Part shown: piece by piece, positions 34,732 to 42,638 of the stretch
Layout: each line of letters opens with the position of its first letter
Numbering within the stretch: the stretch's first letter is position 1
Source: Oscillospiraceae bacterium
GTDB lineage: Bacteria; Bacillota_A; Clostridia; Oscillospirales; WRJC01
DNA: 64,000 bases
Assembly (NCBI GenBank): GCA_009782405.1
Contig: WRJC01000010.1
Location: 1 to 64,000, forward strand
Direction: 5' to 3'
Program-made: the position numbers and the translations under genes
The notes under the pieces: model-generated
The model's input: only the letters and a program-made list of their open reading frames with translations
What the model was told of the DNA's origin: nothing
Databases searched by the model: none

Positions 34732-36117
34732 TCAATAAAATTTTCTCTGTTCTTTTTTGCTTTTTCGTATTTGGCCGACGACTACATAAATGGCGGAAAT
34801 GGCAACGAATATGACCACGCTCGCCGTAAACCAGCCACCCGAAACTATATTTTTTATTTGGTCGAGCACATACAGGATGTAGCTGCGCTCGACTTCGGAA
34901 AGCGAAACCAGCCCCGCGCTGCCTACTTCCTCGCCGTTGTACAAAATGGTGATTTTGCCGAGCTGCTGGCCCTTTTCTATGGGTGCCACCAAATCGTCCT
35001 CGAATATGTCGATGACCCTGTCGGTTTCGTTGTTTATGTCCGCGTTTTGCGGCAACAACACGGCTATGTCCCTGTCGGGGCAAAGGGTGACTTCGTCGCG
35101 GTTGGCCGCAAGCCTCACGCTTACGGTTTTCACCACGTCCGTTGTTTTAAGCAGCGTTTTGTAGCCGTATATCGAAAAAGCCCACTCGAACAGGTCTTTC
35201 GCATCGCCAAAACAGTTGAGCCGATAGCTGTCGCTTCCGGGGATGGGGGTGGATGTGGAATTCATCACGACGCATAAATACGACAAATCGTTTTGTTGCG
35301 CAATTGTGACCAGGCAATCCCCTCCCGCTTCTGTGGATCCGTAGTTCATCCCTTTGGCGTATTCGTAATAATATTGCGGATACTGGTTTTTCGAAACGAA
35401 ATGGTTCCGGTTGGGCAAGGGGCGCGGCTCGCTGTATTTGTTGGTGGGCGGTATGTCGTATTTGGGCGAAGAGGTTATGTCCATGATCGCCTGTATTTTG
35501 CTGGCGTAAAATGCGATTTTCGCCGTGTCCGAAGCCGTGGTGTGCATATCCGGCGAATCCAAGCCGGTGGGGTTGATGAAAACCGTGTCCGTGCAGCCGA
35601 GCTCGACCGCTTTTTTGTTCATCAAGACGACGAAGTCCGTCACATTTTCCGCCACATATTCGGAGAGCGCGAGCGCCGCGTCGTTCACACCGCGCAAAAG
35701 CAAGGCATTCAAAAGATCCTCGACGGTAAAAATCTCCCCCTCGCTCATGCGCACTGCCAACAGGTTCCCGGAAGCGTAATCGCTTACATATCTCGAAATT
35801 GCCACTTCGCTTTTTAGGTCGCCCACATTTTCAAGCACCACGATGGCAGTCATTATTTTTACAGTCGAAGCGGGATAAACAATTTTGCCGATGTTTTTTT
35901 CGTATATGACGTCGCCCGTGGCGGCGTTGAGCAGTATCGCGGCCGCAGCGGTTACATCGGGCGGATCTTGCAGCCCCGAAGTATTCGCCATATGGACTTT
36001 TACGTCGTTGCCCGGCGCATTCGTCCCTTGGGCGCAAAGCGGCGCGACCGCCAAAAGGCAAAGCAAAGCCGAAAGCAAAATATGCGCTGTTTTTTTGTCT
36101 GCTTTTTTGAATACCAT
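34732..36117 (-). CDS. D-alanyl-D-alanine carboxypeptidase-like protein with altered active-site motifs
   Basis: The 461-residue exported protein has a signal peptide (about 10-30), an S11 peptidase (DacF/PBP5) domain, a PBP5-like C-terminal beta domain (about 345-420) and a membrane anchor (about 425-450). The SxxK motif is intact (S84-K87 in PASTVK). The SxN motif reads GVN (143-145) and the KTG motif reads NYG (258-260, aligned through AKG and EAGG). It may therefore be a weak or non-canonical peptidoglycan carboxypeptidase. I start at ATG 36117 because the in-frame ATG at 36162 falls inside the promoter. It is followed by the tRNA-Pro promoter. Confidence 0.82.
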   Translation of the reverse strand: MVFKKADKKTAHILLSALLCLLAVAPLCAQGTNAPGNDVKVHMANTSGLQDPPDVTAAAAILLNAATGDVIYEKNIGKIVYPASTVKIMTAIVVLENVGDLKSEVAISRYVSDYASGNLLAVRMSEGEIFTVEDLLNALLLRGVNDAALALSEYVAENVTDFVVLMNKKAVELGCTDTVFINPTGLDSPDMHTTASDTAKIAFYASKIQAIMDITSSPKYDIPPTNKYSEPRPLPNRNHFVSKNQYPQYYYEYAKGMNYGSTEAGGDCLVTIAQQNDLSYLCVVMNSTSTPIPGSDSYRLNCFGDAKDLFEWAFSIYGYKTLLKTTDVVKTVSVRLAANRDEVTLCPDRDIAVLLPQNADINNETDRVIDIFEDDLVAPIEKGQQLGKITILYNGEEVGSAGLVSLSEVERSYILYVLDQIKNIVSGGWFTASVVIFVAISAIYVVVGQIRKSKKEQRKFY

Positions 36118-36149
36118 TTTTTTGTACCACGCAAATAACCGTTTTTTAT

Positions 36150-36178
36150 ATTTTACCACCATCGGCGGCGCTTGTCAA
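36150..36178 (-). promoter_or_regulatory. sigma-A promoter of the carboxypeptidase-like gene
   Basis: Minus-strand TTGACA (36173-36178), 17 bp, TAAAAT (36150-36155). It overlaps the upstream in-frame ATG, which supports the downstream start. Confidence 0.75.
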
Positions 36179-36186
36179 GGGGGCGA

Positions 36187-36228
36187 CAAAAAAACAGCAG
36201 ATAAAACTTTTTCAAAATTTTATCTGCT
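36187..36228 (-). terminator. terminator of the 5S rRNA gene
   Basis: An 11-bp perfect stem (AGCAGATAAAA with TTTTATCTGCT) around an A/T loop, followed on the minus strand by GTTTTTTTG. Confidence 0.9.
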
Positions 36229-36261
36229 TTCTTGTACACCCTGTTGGGTTGCACAGAACGT

Positions 36262-36377
<116 letters not shown>

Positions 36378-36399
36378 TAGCTTTGCTGTTCATGCACAC

Positions 36400-36428
36400 A
36401 TTATATCAGAATGCGGCGCGTTTGTCAA
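36400..36428 (-). promoter_or_regulatory. sigma-A promoter of the 5S rRNA gene
   Basis: Minus-strand TTGACA (36423-36428), 17 bp, TATAAT (36400-36405), 22 bp before the rRNA. Confidence 0.85.
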
Positions 36429-36494
36429 GAGGTTTTCCAAAAAAAATTATTTTTTTTATTTTTTTGTCATTTTTGACAATTTATCGCAAACCAA

Positions 36495-36523
36495 TTGACA
36501 AATTTATGTGCATATAGTATAAT
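36495..36523 (+). promoter_or_regulatory. sigma-A promoter of the membrane-protein gene at 36563
   Basis: A perfect TTGACA (36495-36500), 17 bp, TATAAT (36518-36523), diverging from the 5S promoter. Confidence 0.85.
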
Positions 36524-36562
36524 AGTTGTCAGTTTTCAGTTTTCAGAATTTGGAATAGGGGG

Positions 36563-37039
36563 GTGGATGCAATATTCGATTTCAAATTCAGCCAAAAGGC
36601 GATAAAAATTTTGCTCGTCTTGATAATCGCCGTTTTTTTCATGCCGTTTTTTTTCGTTTCGTGCAGCGAGGGCGATGCCGGGGCGGATTTCAGCGGGTTC
36701 GAAATTTCGACGGGCAAATACATAGGCGATTATTGGCAGCAAGGCAGCCTTTTCGGGTTCGCGCTTATTGTTTTGCCCGCCGTTTCGTTGGTATTTTCTT
36801 TTTTTGCCGCCAAAAACGGCATGCTGCGCGCAATTTGCAGGTATTTGTTTTTCATCGCGCCCATATTCGACGTCTTCGCGGCTTTTGTCGCATGGAAGGC
36901 CTTTTTGGCGTCCGCCTCCGCCAAATTCGGGCAAATCCCCGTCACAGTCGGCATAAAGCCCGGTTTTGTCTTTTACATGATTTTAAACGCTGCGCTTTTC
37001 GCGGCGGGGGTCGCAAATTATTTCGCGAAACGGGAATAG
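36563..37039 (+). CDS. small four-helix membrane protein, function unknown
   Basis: The 158-residue protein has four hydrophobic helices (about 13-32, 63-82, 88-112, 132-152). A short extracytoplasmic loop after helix 1 starts FFVSCSEGD and contains FSGFEISTGKY. I have the impression of a family of small membrane proteins with the same FxVSC...FSGF pattern, but no function is known to me. The start is uncertain. GTG 36563 directly abuts the AGGGGGG ribosome-site-like run, and no ATG is in frame nearby. The strong promoter at 36495-36523 supports expression. It is convergent with a URO-D gene 10 bp away. Confidence 0.65.
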   Translation: MDAIFDFKFSQKAIKILLVLIIAVFFMPFFFVSCSEGDAGADFSGFEISTGKYIGDYWQQGSLFGFALIVLPAVSLVFSFFAAKNGMLRAICRYLFFIAPIFDVFAAFVAWKAFLASASAKFGQIPVTVGIKPGFVFYMILNAALFAAGVANYFAKRE

Positions 37040-37049
37040 GGACAAGTTT

Positions 37050-38132
37050 TCAGTACTTCCCCAGTTCAAGCCCTTTTTCGATGAAATATTTGTATGTCTC
37101 GTAATCCACAGTCTTCGGGATCGAGTGGTCGGAGTGCAAAAAGTACGCGAAGCCCTGCTTGACAGTGGGGATTTTGGCTTCGAGTTCCGCGTCTATTATT
37201 TTTTTGTCGTTTGAATACAGCGCGCGGACGTCGATGCCGCCCATCAAGGCTATTTTGTCGCCGAAATTTTTGTATATCCTGAGCAGATCCATGCCCGCCT
37301 TGACTTCGATGACCTGCAGGCCGTCTATTCCCGCCTCGATCATGTGCGGCAATAACGGTTCGATGAATCCGCAGGAGTGCATCATCACTTTGAGCCCTTT
37401 GCTGTGCGCGTAATCCATCGTGGCCTTGTGGTTTGGCATGATGAACTTTCTGTACATTTCGGGAGACATGAACGGCGCGCCCTTGAAGCCCATATCCTCA
37501 TATATGAACATCCCGTCGGGCAGCCCCTCTTGGTCAAATATCATCTCCCACATGCCTATCATGGCTTTCGTGTAAGTGGCGCCCATGTCCGAAACCCAGT
37601 CCGGGTCGTCGATCATGCCCATCAGCATGTTCTCGTGGCCGCAAAGGTCTTTCATGATTTCGAAAATGTGCGCCCCCGACCACATGAAATACCTGTTGTG
37701 CTCCGCCGCGTATTTTTTGGTTTTTTGATATCCCTCGAAACCTATCCTCTTGGCATCGGCGAAAATGTTGGGTTTTATGAGTTCCTCCCATTTTTCGCGG
37801 CAGTTCACCGTGAATCCTATGTGCTCCGGGGTGGTGTCGTGCTTTTTGTGGCGGCGCATGATCGCGTAGTTCTGGTCCTTTACGGTGATTGTGTCCTCGT
37901 CCTCGGCCACAACCTCGGGTTTGAAATTCATGTCGCCCGCGAAATTGAACCAACCCGATCCCATCATGTCGTAGCCAAAGTGCAGGTTGAAATCCGTGCC
38001 TTCCGGGATTTTGCCTTTGGCGAGCCATTCTTTGTGCGTGTCGCCCCAAAAATGTTCGTACAAACCTATCCTATCGGGTTTTTTGTGGTCAAAAAGGAGT
38101 TTCGTGCGCTCAAGTCCTGTGAGTTCAGCCAT
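37050..38132 (-). CDS. URO-D superfamily protein (MtaA-like methyltransferase), copy 2
   Basis: The 360-residue protein has the family N-terminus (LTGLERTKLLFDHKKPDRIG), the ALMGGIDVRAL strand late in the barrel, and a HSCG motif (in KVMMHSCGF) matching the zinc-binding HxC of MtaA-type cobamide methyltransferases. Members of this group move methyl groups between corrinoid proteins and thiols, while HemE lacks the HxC motif. No corrinoid protein is encoded nearby, so the partner is unknown. CGGAGG lies 9 nt before ATG 38132. It has its own promoter and an inverted repeat over the start site. Confidence 0.82.
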   Translation of the reverse strand: MAELTGLERTKLLFDHKKPDRIGLYEHFWGDTHKEWLAKGKIPEGTDFNLHFGYDMMGSGWFNFAGDMNFKPEVVAEDEDTITVKDQNYAIMRRHKKHDTTPEHIGFTVNCREKWEELIKPNIFADAKRIGFEGYQKTKKYAAEHNRYFMWSGAHIFEIMKDLCGHENMLMGMIDDPDWVSDMGATYTKAMIGMWEMIFDQEGLPDGMFIYEDMGFKGAPFMSPEMYRKFIMPNHKATMDYAHSKGLKVMMHSCGFIEPLLPHMIEAGIDGLQVIEVKAGMDLLRIYKNFGDKIALMGGIDVRALYSNDKKIIDAELEAKIPTVKQGFAYFLHSDHSIPKTVDYETYKYFIEKGLELGKY

Positions 38133-38160
38133 GTTAAAATACCTCCGTAAAATTAATTTT

Positions 38161-38175
38161 TGTTTGCGGTAAACA
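38161..38175. promoter_or_regulatory. operator-like inverted repeat at the URO-D copy 2 start site
   Basis: TGTTT and AAACA form a dyad around GCGGT, just downstream of the -10 box, where a repressor would block initiation. It resembles a LacI-family half-site pair but the protein is unknown. Confidence 0.35.
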
Positions 38176-38176
38176 C

Positions 38177-38205
38177 ATTATACCACCAAAAAATGCTTGC
38201 GTCAA
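38177..38205 (-). promoter_or_regulatory. sigma-A promoter of URO-D copy 2
   Basis: Minus-strand TTGACG (38200-38205), 17 bp, TATAAT (38177-38182), 45 bp before the start codon. Confidence 0.8.
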
Positions 38206-38300
38206 TATAAATATTATTTATTTGTTGCATATTTTTTCACATTTATGGCGTATATTTTATATATATGATTTCCTTGGATAGAACGGAGAAATATGAAAAA

Positions 38301-39089
38301 ATGAATTTGAAAAAGAATATGGAGCTTTTTTTCTGGTTCTTTATGTTCGGGTTCGTAAAATTCCGCGACGAGTACAACACGCACGACTACGTCCGCAGCC
38401 ATTTTTGCCCCAAGTACATACCCGAAAAAGAACTCGACGAAAAAGAACAGCTGCTCAGGGACACGCCCGGCCCGTCGGGCATAAAGTACGCGTATTATGT
38501 GGGAAGCAGGGTTTCCGGGATTTCCGGGGCGGTATTTGCGATTGCCGCGCTGCTGGCGCCGGTCGTGGCCGTGGCGGTGGTTTTCGCGCTCGTATACGAG
38601 CCGTTCATGAACGTGCAGGTGGCCGGCATATTCATGGGCGAAAAAATCTTCAACGGCATGCACGCGGCCGCGCTGGGGCTGGTCATCGCGCATCTGTACA
38701 AGATAATATACTTCAACTCGGTGAGGCGCAAGGCGCTGATATTCATCCTTCCTGCGGCGGTGGCGTTCATCTTCATCACCGACATAGTTCACTTAAACAA
38801 CGCTTTGCTGATGCCGATATACATAGCGGCGGTGGCAGCGCTGGGGGCAGTTTGCGGGCTGATACATGTCAAAGCCGAGGCGTACCGGAAAAAGCACCCG
38901 AAACAGCTCGATCCATACAGCAAGAAAGCGATCAAGCTGCGCGATCGGCAGTTGAGGGACGAAGAGTGGGATATGAAAGGCTTCATAGACGACGACACGA
39001 TTAAGAGGCGCAAGCAACAGGAGGAAGAAGCCCGATTAGAGAGGATGAAAAACGAGAAGATAAACAAGATAAGCGATGGGAAGGAGTGA
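38301..39089 (+). CDS. CHR-family (chromate transporter-like) half-protein A
   Basis: The protein has 262 residues. Residues about 5-190 match a single CHR domain: FWFFMFGFVKF as the first helix, the PGPSGIKYAYYVGSRVSG signature in place of the usual PGP...GYR, and three or four further helices. A charged 70-residue Lys/Glu-rich cytoplasmic tail follows. Half-size CHR proteins work in pairs, and the next gene encodes the other half. Transport of chromate itself is not implied. The start ATG 38301 is 12 nt after GGAG; ATG 38265 is an alternative without a site. Its stop overlaps the ribosome site of the next gene. Confidence 0.72.
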   Translation: MNLKKNMELFFWFFMFGFVKFRDEYNTHDYVRSHFCPKYIPEKELDEKEQLLRDTPGPSGIKYAYYVGSRVSGISGAVFAIAALLAPVVAVAVVFALVYEPFMNVQVAGIFMGEKIFNGMHAAALGLVIAHLYKIIYFNSVRRKALIFILPAAVAFIFITDIVHLNNALLMPIYIAAVAALGAVCGLIHVKAEAYRKKHPKQLDPYSKKAIKLRDRQLRDEEWDMKGFIDDDTIKRRKQQEEEARLERMKNEKINKISDGKE

Positions 39090-39098
39090 AATGGCAAA

Positions 39099-39650
39099 GT
39101 GGCCGTAAATTTTTTGAACTATATATTTGTGATGCTGCTCGCGGGGCTGGGCAGTTTCGGCGGCGGGGTCGGCGGGGTGAACATCATGAAGGAATTCGCC
39201 GTGAATGCCTGGGCGCCGTCGGAAGATGCGACGGGGGCGGTCATGTCCGAAGTGCTGAATGCGGCCTCATTTGCGCAGTACAACGGCTATGCGCAGGGCA
39301 TGACGCTCGCGGCGTATCTGGGGACTAAAACCGAACTCGGGATTTTCGGCGCGATACTCGGGGCGTTTGCCTTCATGCTCCCTTCGATCCTGATTGTGGC
39401 CTTCATTTTGAAAATTGGCGTCAAGCTGTATAAAAACAACGTATTCAAATATGCGCTGAATTATGCGAACCTGTTTGCCGCAGGGCTGATATGCATGCTT
39501 TTTTGGAACTACATGATAACCATACTGAACGTCGACCTGATATATCCTCTGCTCGCCGGGCTGGCGTGCTTCGCGCACATATACTTCAACATAAACCCCG
39601 CTTTCATCATCCTCGGCGGGGCCGTCATCGGGATGGTTTGGCGCGCATAG
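39099..39650 (+). CDS. CHR-family (chromate transporter-like) half-protein B
   Basis: The 183-residue membrane protein has five to six hydrophobic segments. The CHR-type N-terminal motif GLGSFGGGVGGVNIMKEF corresponds to the FGG motif of the family, and YAQGMTLAAYLG sits at the PGP region. It should pair with the preceding half to form an anion exporter or sulfate/chromate-type transporter. The GTG start at 39099 is 12 nt after AAGGAG. A competing ATG at 39091 opens only five codons. It is in one operon with the preceding gene and probably with the MBOAT gene 60 bp downstream. Confidence 0.75.
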   Translation: MAVNFLNYIFVMLLAGLGSFGGGVGGVNIMKEFAVNAWAPSEDATGAVMSEVLNAASFAQYNGYAQGMTLAAYLGTKTELGIFGAILGAFAFMLPSILIVAFILKIGVKLYKNNVFKYALNYANLFAAGLICMLFWNYMITILNVDLIYPLLAGLACFAHIYFNINPAFIILGGAVIGMVWRA

Positions 39651-39710
39651 TCCGCATGCCCGCAAAACCAACGACAAATGTAATTATTTTAAGAAGGGCA
39701 GAATTTTCCA

Positions 39711-41192
39711 ATGTTATTTAATTCGCTGCAGTTTTTGGTGTTTTTTCCCGCAGTCACGATTATCTATTTTTTGATTCCGAAAGTGGCGGTCCGAAAATGG
39801 TTCTTGCTGGCGGCCAGCTGCTATTTCTATATGTCGTTCATCCCCGCGTACATCATCATACTCGCGACAAATACAATAGCCGACTATGCCGGTTCCCATT
39901 TGCTCACGAAGCACAAAGAGGACAAGAGGCTGAAAACGCTGTTTTTCGTTTTGCCGCTTGTGATAAACGTGGGTATACTCGTCTATTTCAAGTACGCCTA
40001 TTTCACTGCGGGGATAATGAATTTCTTCGGGGCCAAAATCGGGCTGAAGGCGATAGTTTTGCCCGACATAATTTTGCCGATCGGGATATCCTTCCACGCT
40101 TTCCAGAGCATGGGGTATCTCATAGACGTGTACAGGGGGAAGGTCAACGCGGAAAGGAATTTCGGCACCTTCGCGCTGTTTTTGATGTTTTTCCCGCAGC
40201 TTGTGGCCGGACCCATCGAAAGAACCGAAAACCTGATGGGCCAGTTCGCGGACAAGCACTATCTTTCATACAAAAACATATCGCAGGGCGGAAGAATGAT
40301 GCTCTGGGGCATGGTGAAAAAAGTGCTGATAGCGGACAACCTCGCGCTGTTCGTGGATGCTGTGTACAAATCGCCCCAGGACTACGGGAACGCGGCGGTC
40401 TATATAGCCGTGATATTTTTCGCCTTCCAGATATACTGCGATTTTTCCGGGTATTCGGAAATAGCGATCGGGGCGGCGCAGATCATGGGCTTCAGGCTCA
40501 TGAAAAACTTCGACACGCCCTATTTCGCCACTTCGATGACGTCGTTTTGGAGAAGGTGGCACATTTCGCTCTCCACATGGTTCAAAGACTATATATACAT
40601 ACCCCTTGGCGGAAACCGCGTGAGCCGCCCGAGATGGTGCCTGAACCAGATCGTCACCTTTTCGATAAGCGGGCTGTGGCACGGGGCGAACTTTACTTTT
40701 GTGATATGGGGGTTTTTGCACGGCTTGATTTTGATAGCGGAAAAGCTGACTTCCGGGATCCGCGCCAAAGTTTCGGGTTTTACAGCGCGCGCGAAACTGG
40801 GCAAATTCAACCCCGTTCGGCCCGTCGCCGCCTTTTTGTGCGTGTGCTATACATTTTTTGTGAGCTGCCTGCTCTGGATCCTGTTCCGCGCCGAAAGCTT
40901 CGGCGACGCATTCTATATGATAAAGACGCTTTTTTCGGGGTTGCCGAAATTCGAATCGTTCGACAAAACCGCGGAGCTGTTCGCCGGGGTTCCGCGGATT
41001 GGCATATATGTGGCGGCATTCGGCATTTGCATGCTTTTGGCTGTGGATTTTTTGTGCAGGAAATCGGATTTTCGCACGGCTTTCGGGAAAGCGCCGATTT
41101 TCGCGAGGCTCCCCGTTTATGCGGTTTTCATCATCTTGATTTTGGTGTTTGGCGCCTACGAAACAAAATCGTTCATCTATTTCCAGTTTTGA
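39711..41192 (+). CDS. MBOAT-family O-acyltransferase (AlgI/DltB-like)
   Basis: The 493-residue polytopic protein has the MBOAT signatures. LVAGPIERTENL, the SFWRRWHISLSTWFKDYIY segment and the putative catalytic histidine in SGLWHGANF lie in order. About eleven membrane helices are predicted. In AlgI-type systems it transfers acetyl groups across the membrane to a polysaccharide through an SGNH partner, but no SGNH/AlgX-like gene is visible here, so the acceptor is unknown. AGAAGG precedes ATG 39711. Citrate synthase follows after 15 nt, indicating co-transcription. Confidence 0.88.
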   Translation: MLFNSLQFLVFFPAVTIIYFLIPKVAVRKWFLLAASCYFYMSFIPAYIIILATNTIADYAGSHLLTKHKEDKRLKTLFFVLPLVINVGILVYFKYAYFTAGIMNFFGAKIGLKAIVLPDIILPIGISFHAFQSMGYLIDVYRGKVNAERNFGTFALFLMFFPQLVAGPIERTENLMGQFADKHYLSYKNISQGGRMMLWGMVKKVLIADNLALFVDAVYKSPQDYGNAAVYIAVIFFAFQIYCDFSGYSEIAIGAAQIMGFRLMKNFDTPYFATSMTSFWRRWHISLSTWFKDYIYIPLGGNRVSRPRWCLNQIVTFSISGLWHGANFTFVIWGFLHGLILIAEKLTSGIRAKVSGFTARAKLGKFNPVRPVAAFLCVCYTFFVSCLLWILFRAESFGDAFYMIKTLFSGLPKFESFDKTAELFAGVPRIGIYVAAFGICMLLAVDFLCRKSDFRTAFGKAPIFARLPVYAVFIILILVFGAYETKSFIYFQF

Positions 41193-41207
41193 AAGGAGAC
41201 GAAAAAG

Positions 41208-42575
41208 TTGAGCAAGCTTGAAAATATCTATTCCGAAATCACCCCGGAGATTTTGGAACTCACGAAATTGTGCGAAGCGGGAACGATTTCCCCCGAATTA
41301 TACGAAAAATACAACATATACAGAGGGTTGCGCGACTTAAACGGCAACGGCGTGCGCGCGGGGCTGACGAACATTTGCGAAGTGACGGCAAAAGAGTTGG
41401 TCAACGGCGTGGAATGCCCCGCTGACGGCAAACTTTTTTACAGAGGAATCGAGATAAAGGAACTTGTGAAAGGGTTTATGGAAGATAAGCGCTTTGGTTT
41501 TGAAGAAACCATTCATCTCCTGCTTTTCGGGTTTTTGCCAAATGAAAAACAGCTTGAAGATTTTATTGCCTTGCTCGGGCATTATTGTTCCCTGCCCCCC
41601 AAGTTCAACCGCGATGTCATAATGAAGGCCCCCAGCACCGACATGATGAACACCCTGGCCCGCAGCGTGCTGACGCTGTACGCTTATGACGACAATGCCG
41701 ACGACATATCGCTGGCCAACGTTTTGCGCCAATGCCTGCAGCTCATCGCGATGTTTCCGATGCTGGCCGTGTATGGGTATCAGGCGTATATGCACTATCA
41801 CGGGGAGCAAAGCCTCGTGATACATCAGCCAAACCCGAAGCTGTCCTACGCCGAAAATATTTTCGCCCTGCTTCGCCACGACCAGAAATACACGGAACTC
41901 GAAGCGCGTATTTTGGACGCCGCTCTCGTGCTTCACGCCGAACACGGCGGCGGGAACAACTCCACTTTCGCCATACGCGTGGTTTCCTCTTCCGGGACTG
42001 ACACTTACAGCGCAGTCGCGGCGGCCTTAGGCAGCCTGAAAGGGCCAAAGCACGGCGGCGCGAACATAGAAGTGGCGCACATGATGAAAGATTTGAAAGA
42101 AAATGTATCAGACACTTCCGACGAAGGCCAAGTCGCGGACTACCTCAAAAAGCTGCTGCACAAGGAGGCTTTTGACCGATCTGGCCTGATTTATGGGATC
42201 GGGCACGCGGTATATTCGCGAAGCGACCCGCGCGCCATAGTTTTTGAAGATTTCGTGAAACAGTTGAGCCGCGAAAAAGGAAGGGAAGAAGAATACCGGC
42301 TGTATGCGACAGTGGCACGCATCGCGCCGGAACTCATCGTGTCGGAACGGAAGATATACAAAGGAGTTTCGGCGAACATCGACTTTTACAGCGGTTTCGT
42401 GTACGATATGCTCGGGTTGCCCGAAAAGCTGTACACGCCGATATTCGCCATTTCCCGAATGGTCGGCTGGAGCGCACACAGGCTTGAGGAACTGCACACT
42501 TCAAACCGCATCATACGCCCGGCATACAAGGGCGTTTCAGAAGCGAGGCAATATGTTTCGTTAGGCAAAAGGTAA
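41208..42575 (+). CDS. gltA: citrate synthase (citrate (Si)-synthase family)
   Basis: The 455-residue enzyme condenses acetyl-CoA and oxaloacetate. The catalytic set is visible: the first histidine in LHAEHGGGNNST, the second in GPKHGGAN, and the aspartate in ANIDFYSG. The AHR of GWSAHRLEE is the CoA/citrate arginine. The start is TTG 41208, 9 nt after AAAGGAG, 15 nt after the MBOAT stop. In a fermentative anaerobe it would serve an incomplete TCA pathway toward glutamate. No aconitase or isocitrate dehydrogenase lies beside it, so its operon with an acyltransferase is unusual. Confidence 0.92.
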   Translation: MSKLENIYSEITPEILELTKLCEAGTISPELYEKYNIYRGLRDLNGNGVRAGLTNICEVTAKELVNGVECPADGKLFYRGIEIKELVKGFMEDKRFGFEETIHLLLFGFLPNEKQLEDFIALLGHYCSLPPKFNRDVIMKAPSTDMMNTLARSVLTLYAYDDNADDISLANVLRQCLQLIAMFPMLAVYGYQAYMHYHGEQSLVIHQPNPKLSYAENIFALLRHDQKYTELEARILDAALVLHAEHGGGNNSTFAIRVVSSSGTDTYSAVAAALGSLKGPKHGGANIEVAHMMKDLKENVSDTSDEGQVADYLKKLLHKEAFDRSGLIYGIGHAVYSRSDPRAIVFEDFVKQLSREKGREEEYRLYATVARIAPELIVSERKIYKGVSANIDFYSGFVYDMLGLPEKLYTPIFAISRMVGWSAHRLEELHTSNRIIRPAYKGVSEARQYVSLGKR

Positions 42576-42638
42576 GATTTTTTTGGCAAACGAAGGATAA
42601 AAAAGATAAATTTATATGAAAAGAGGGTTGTATAGAAA

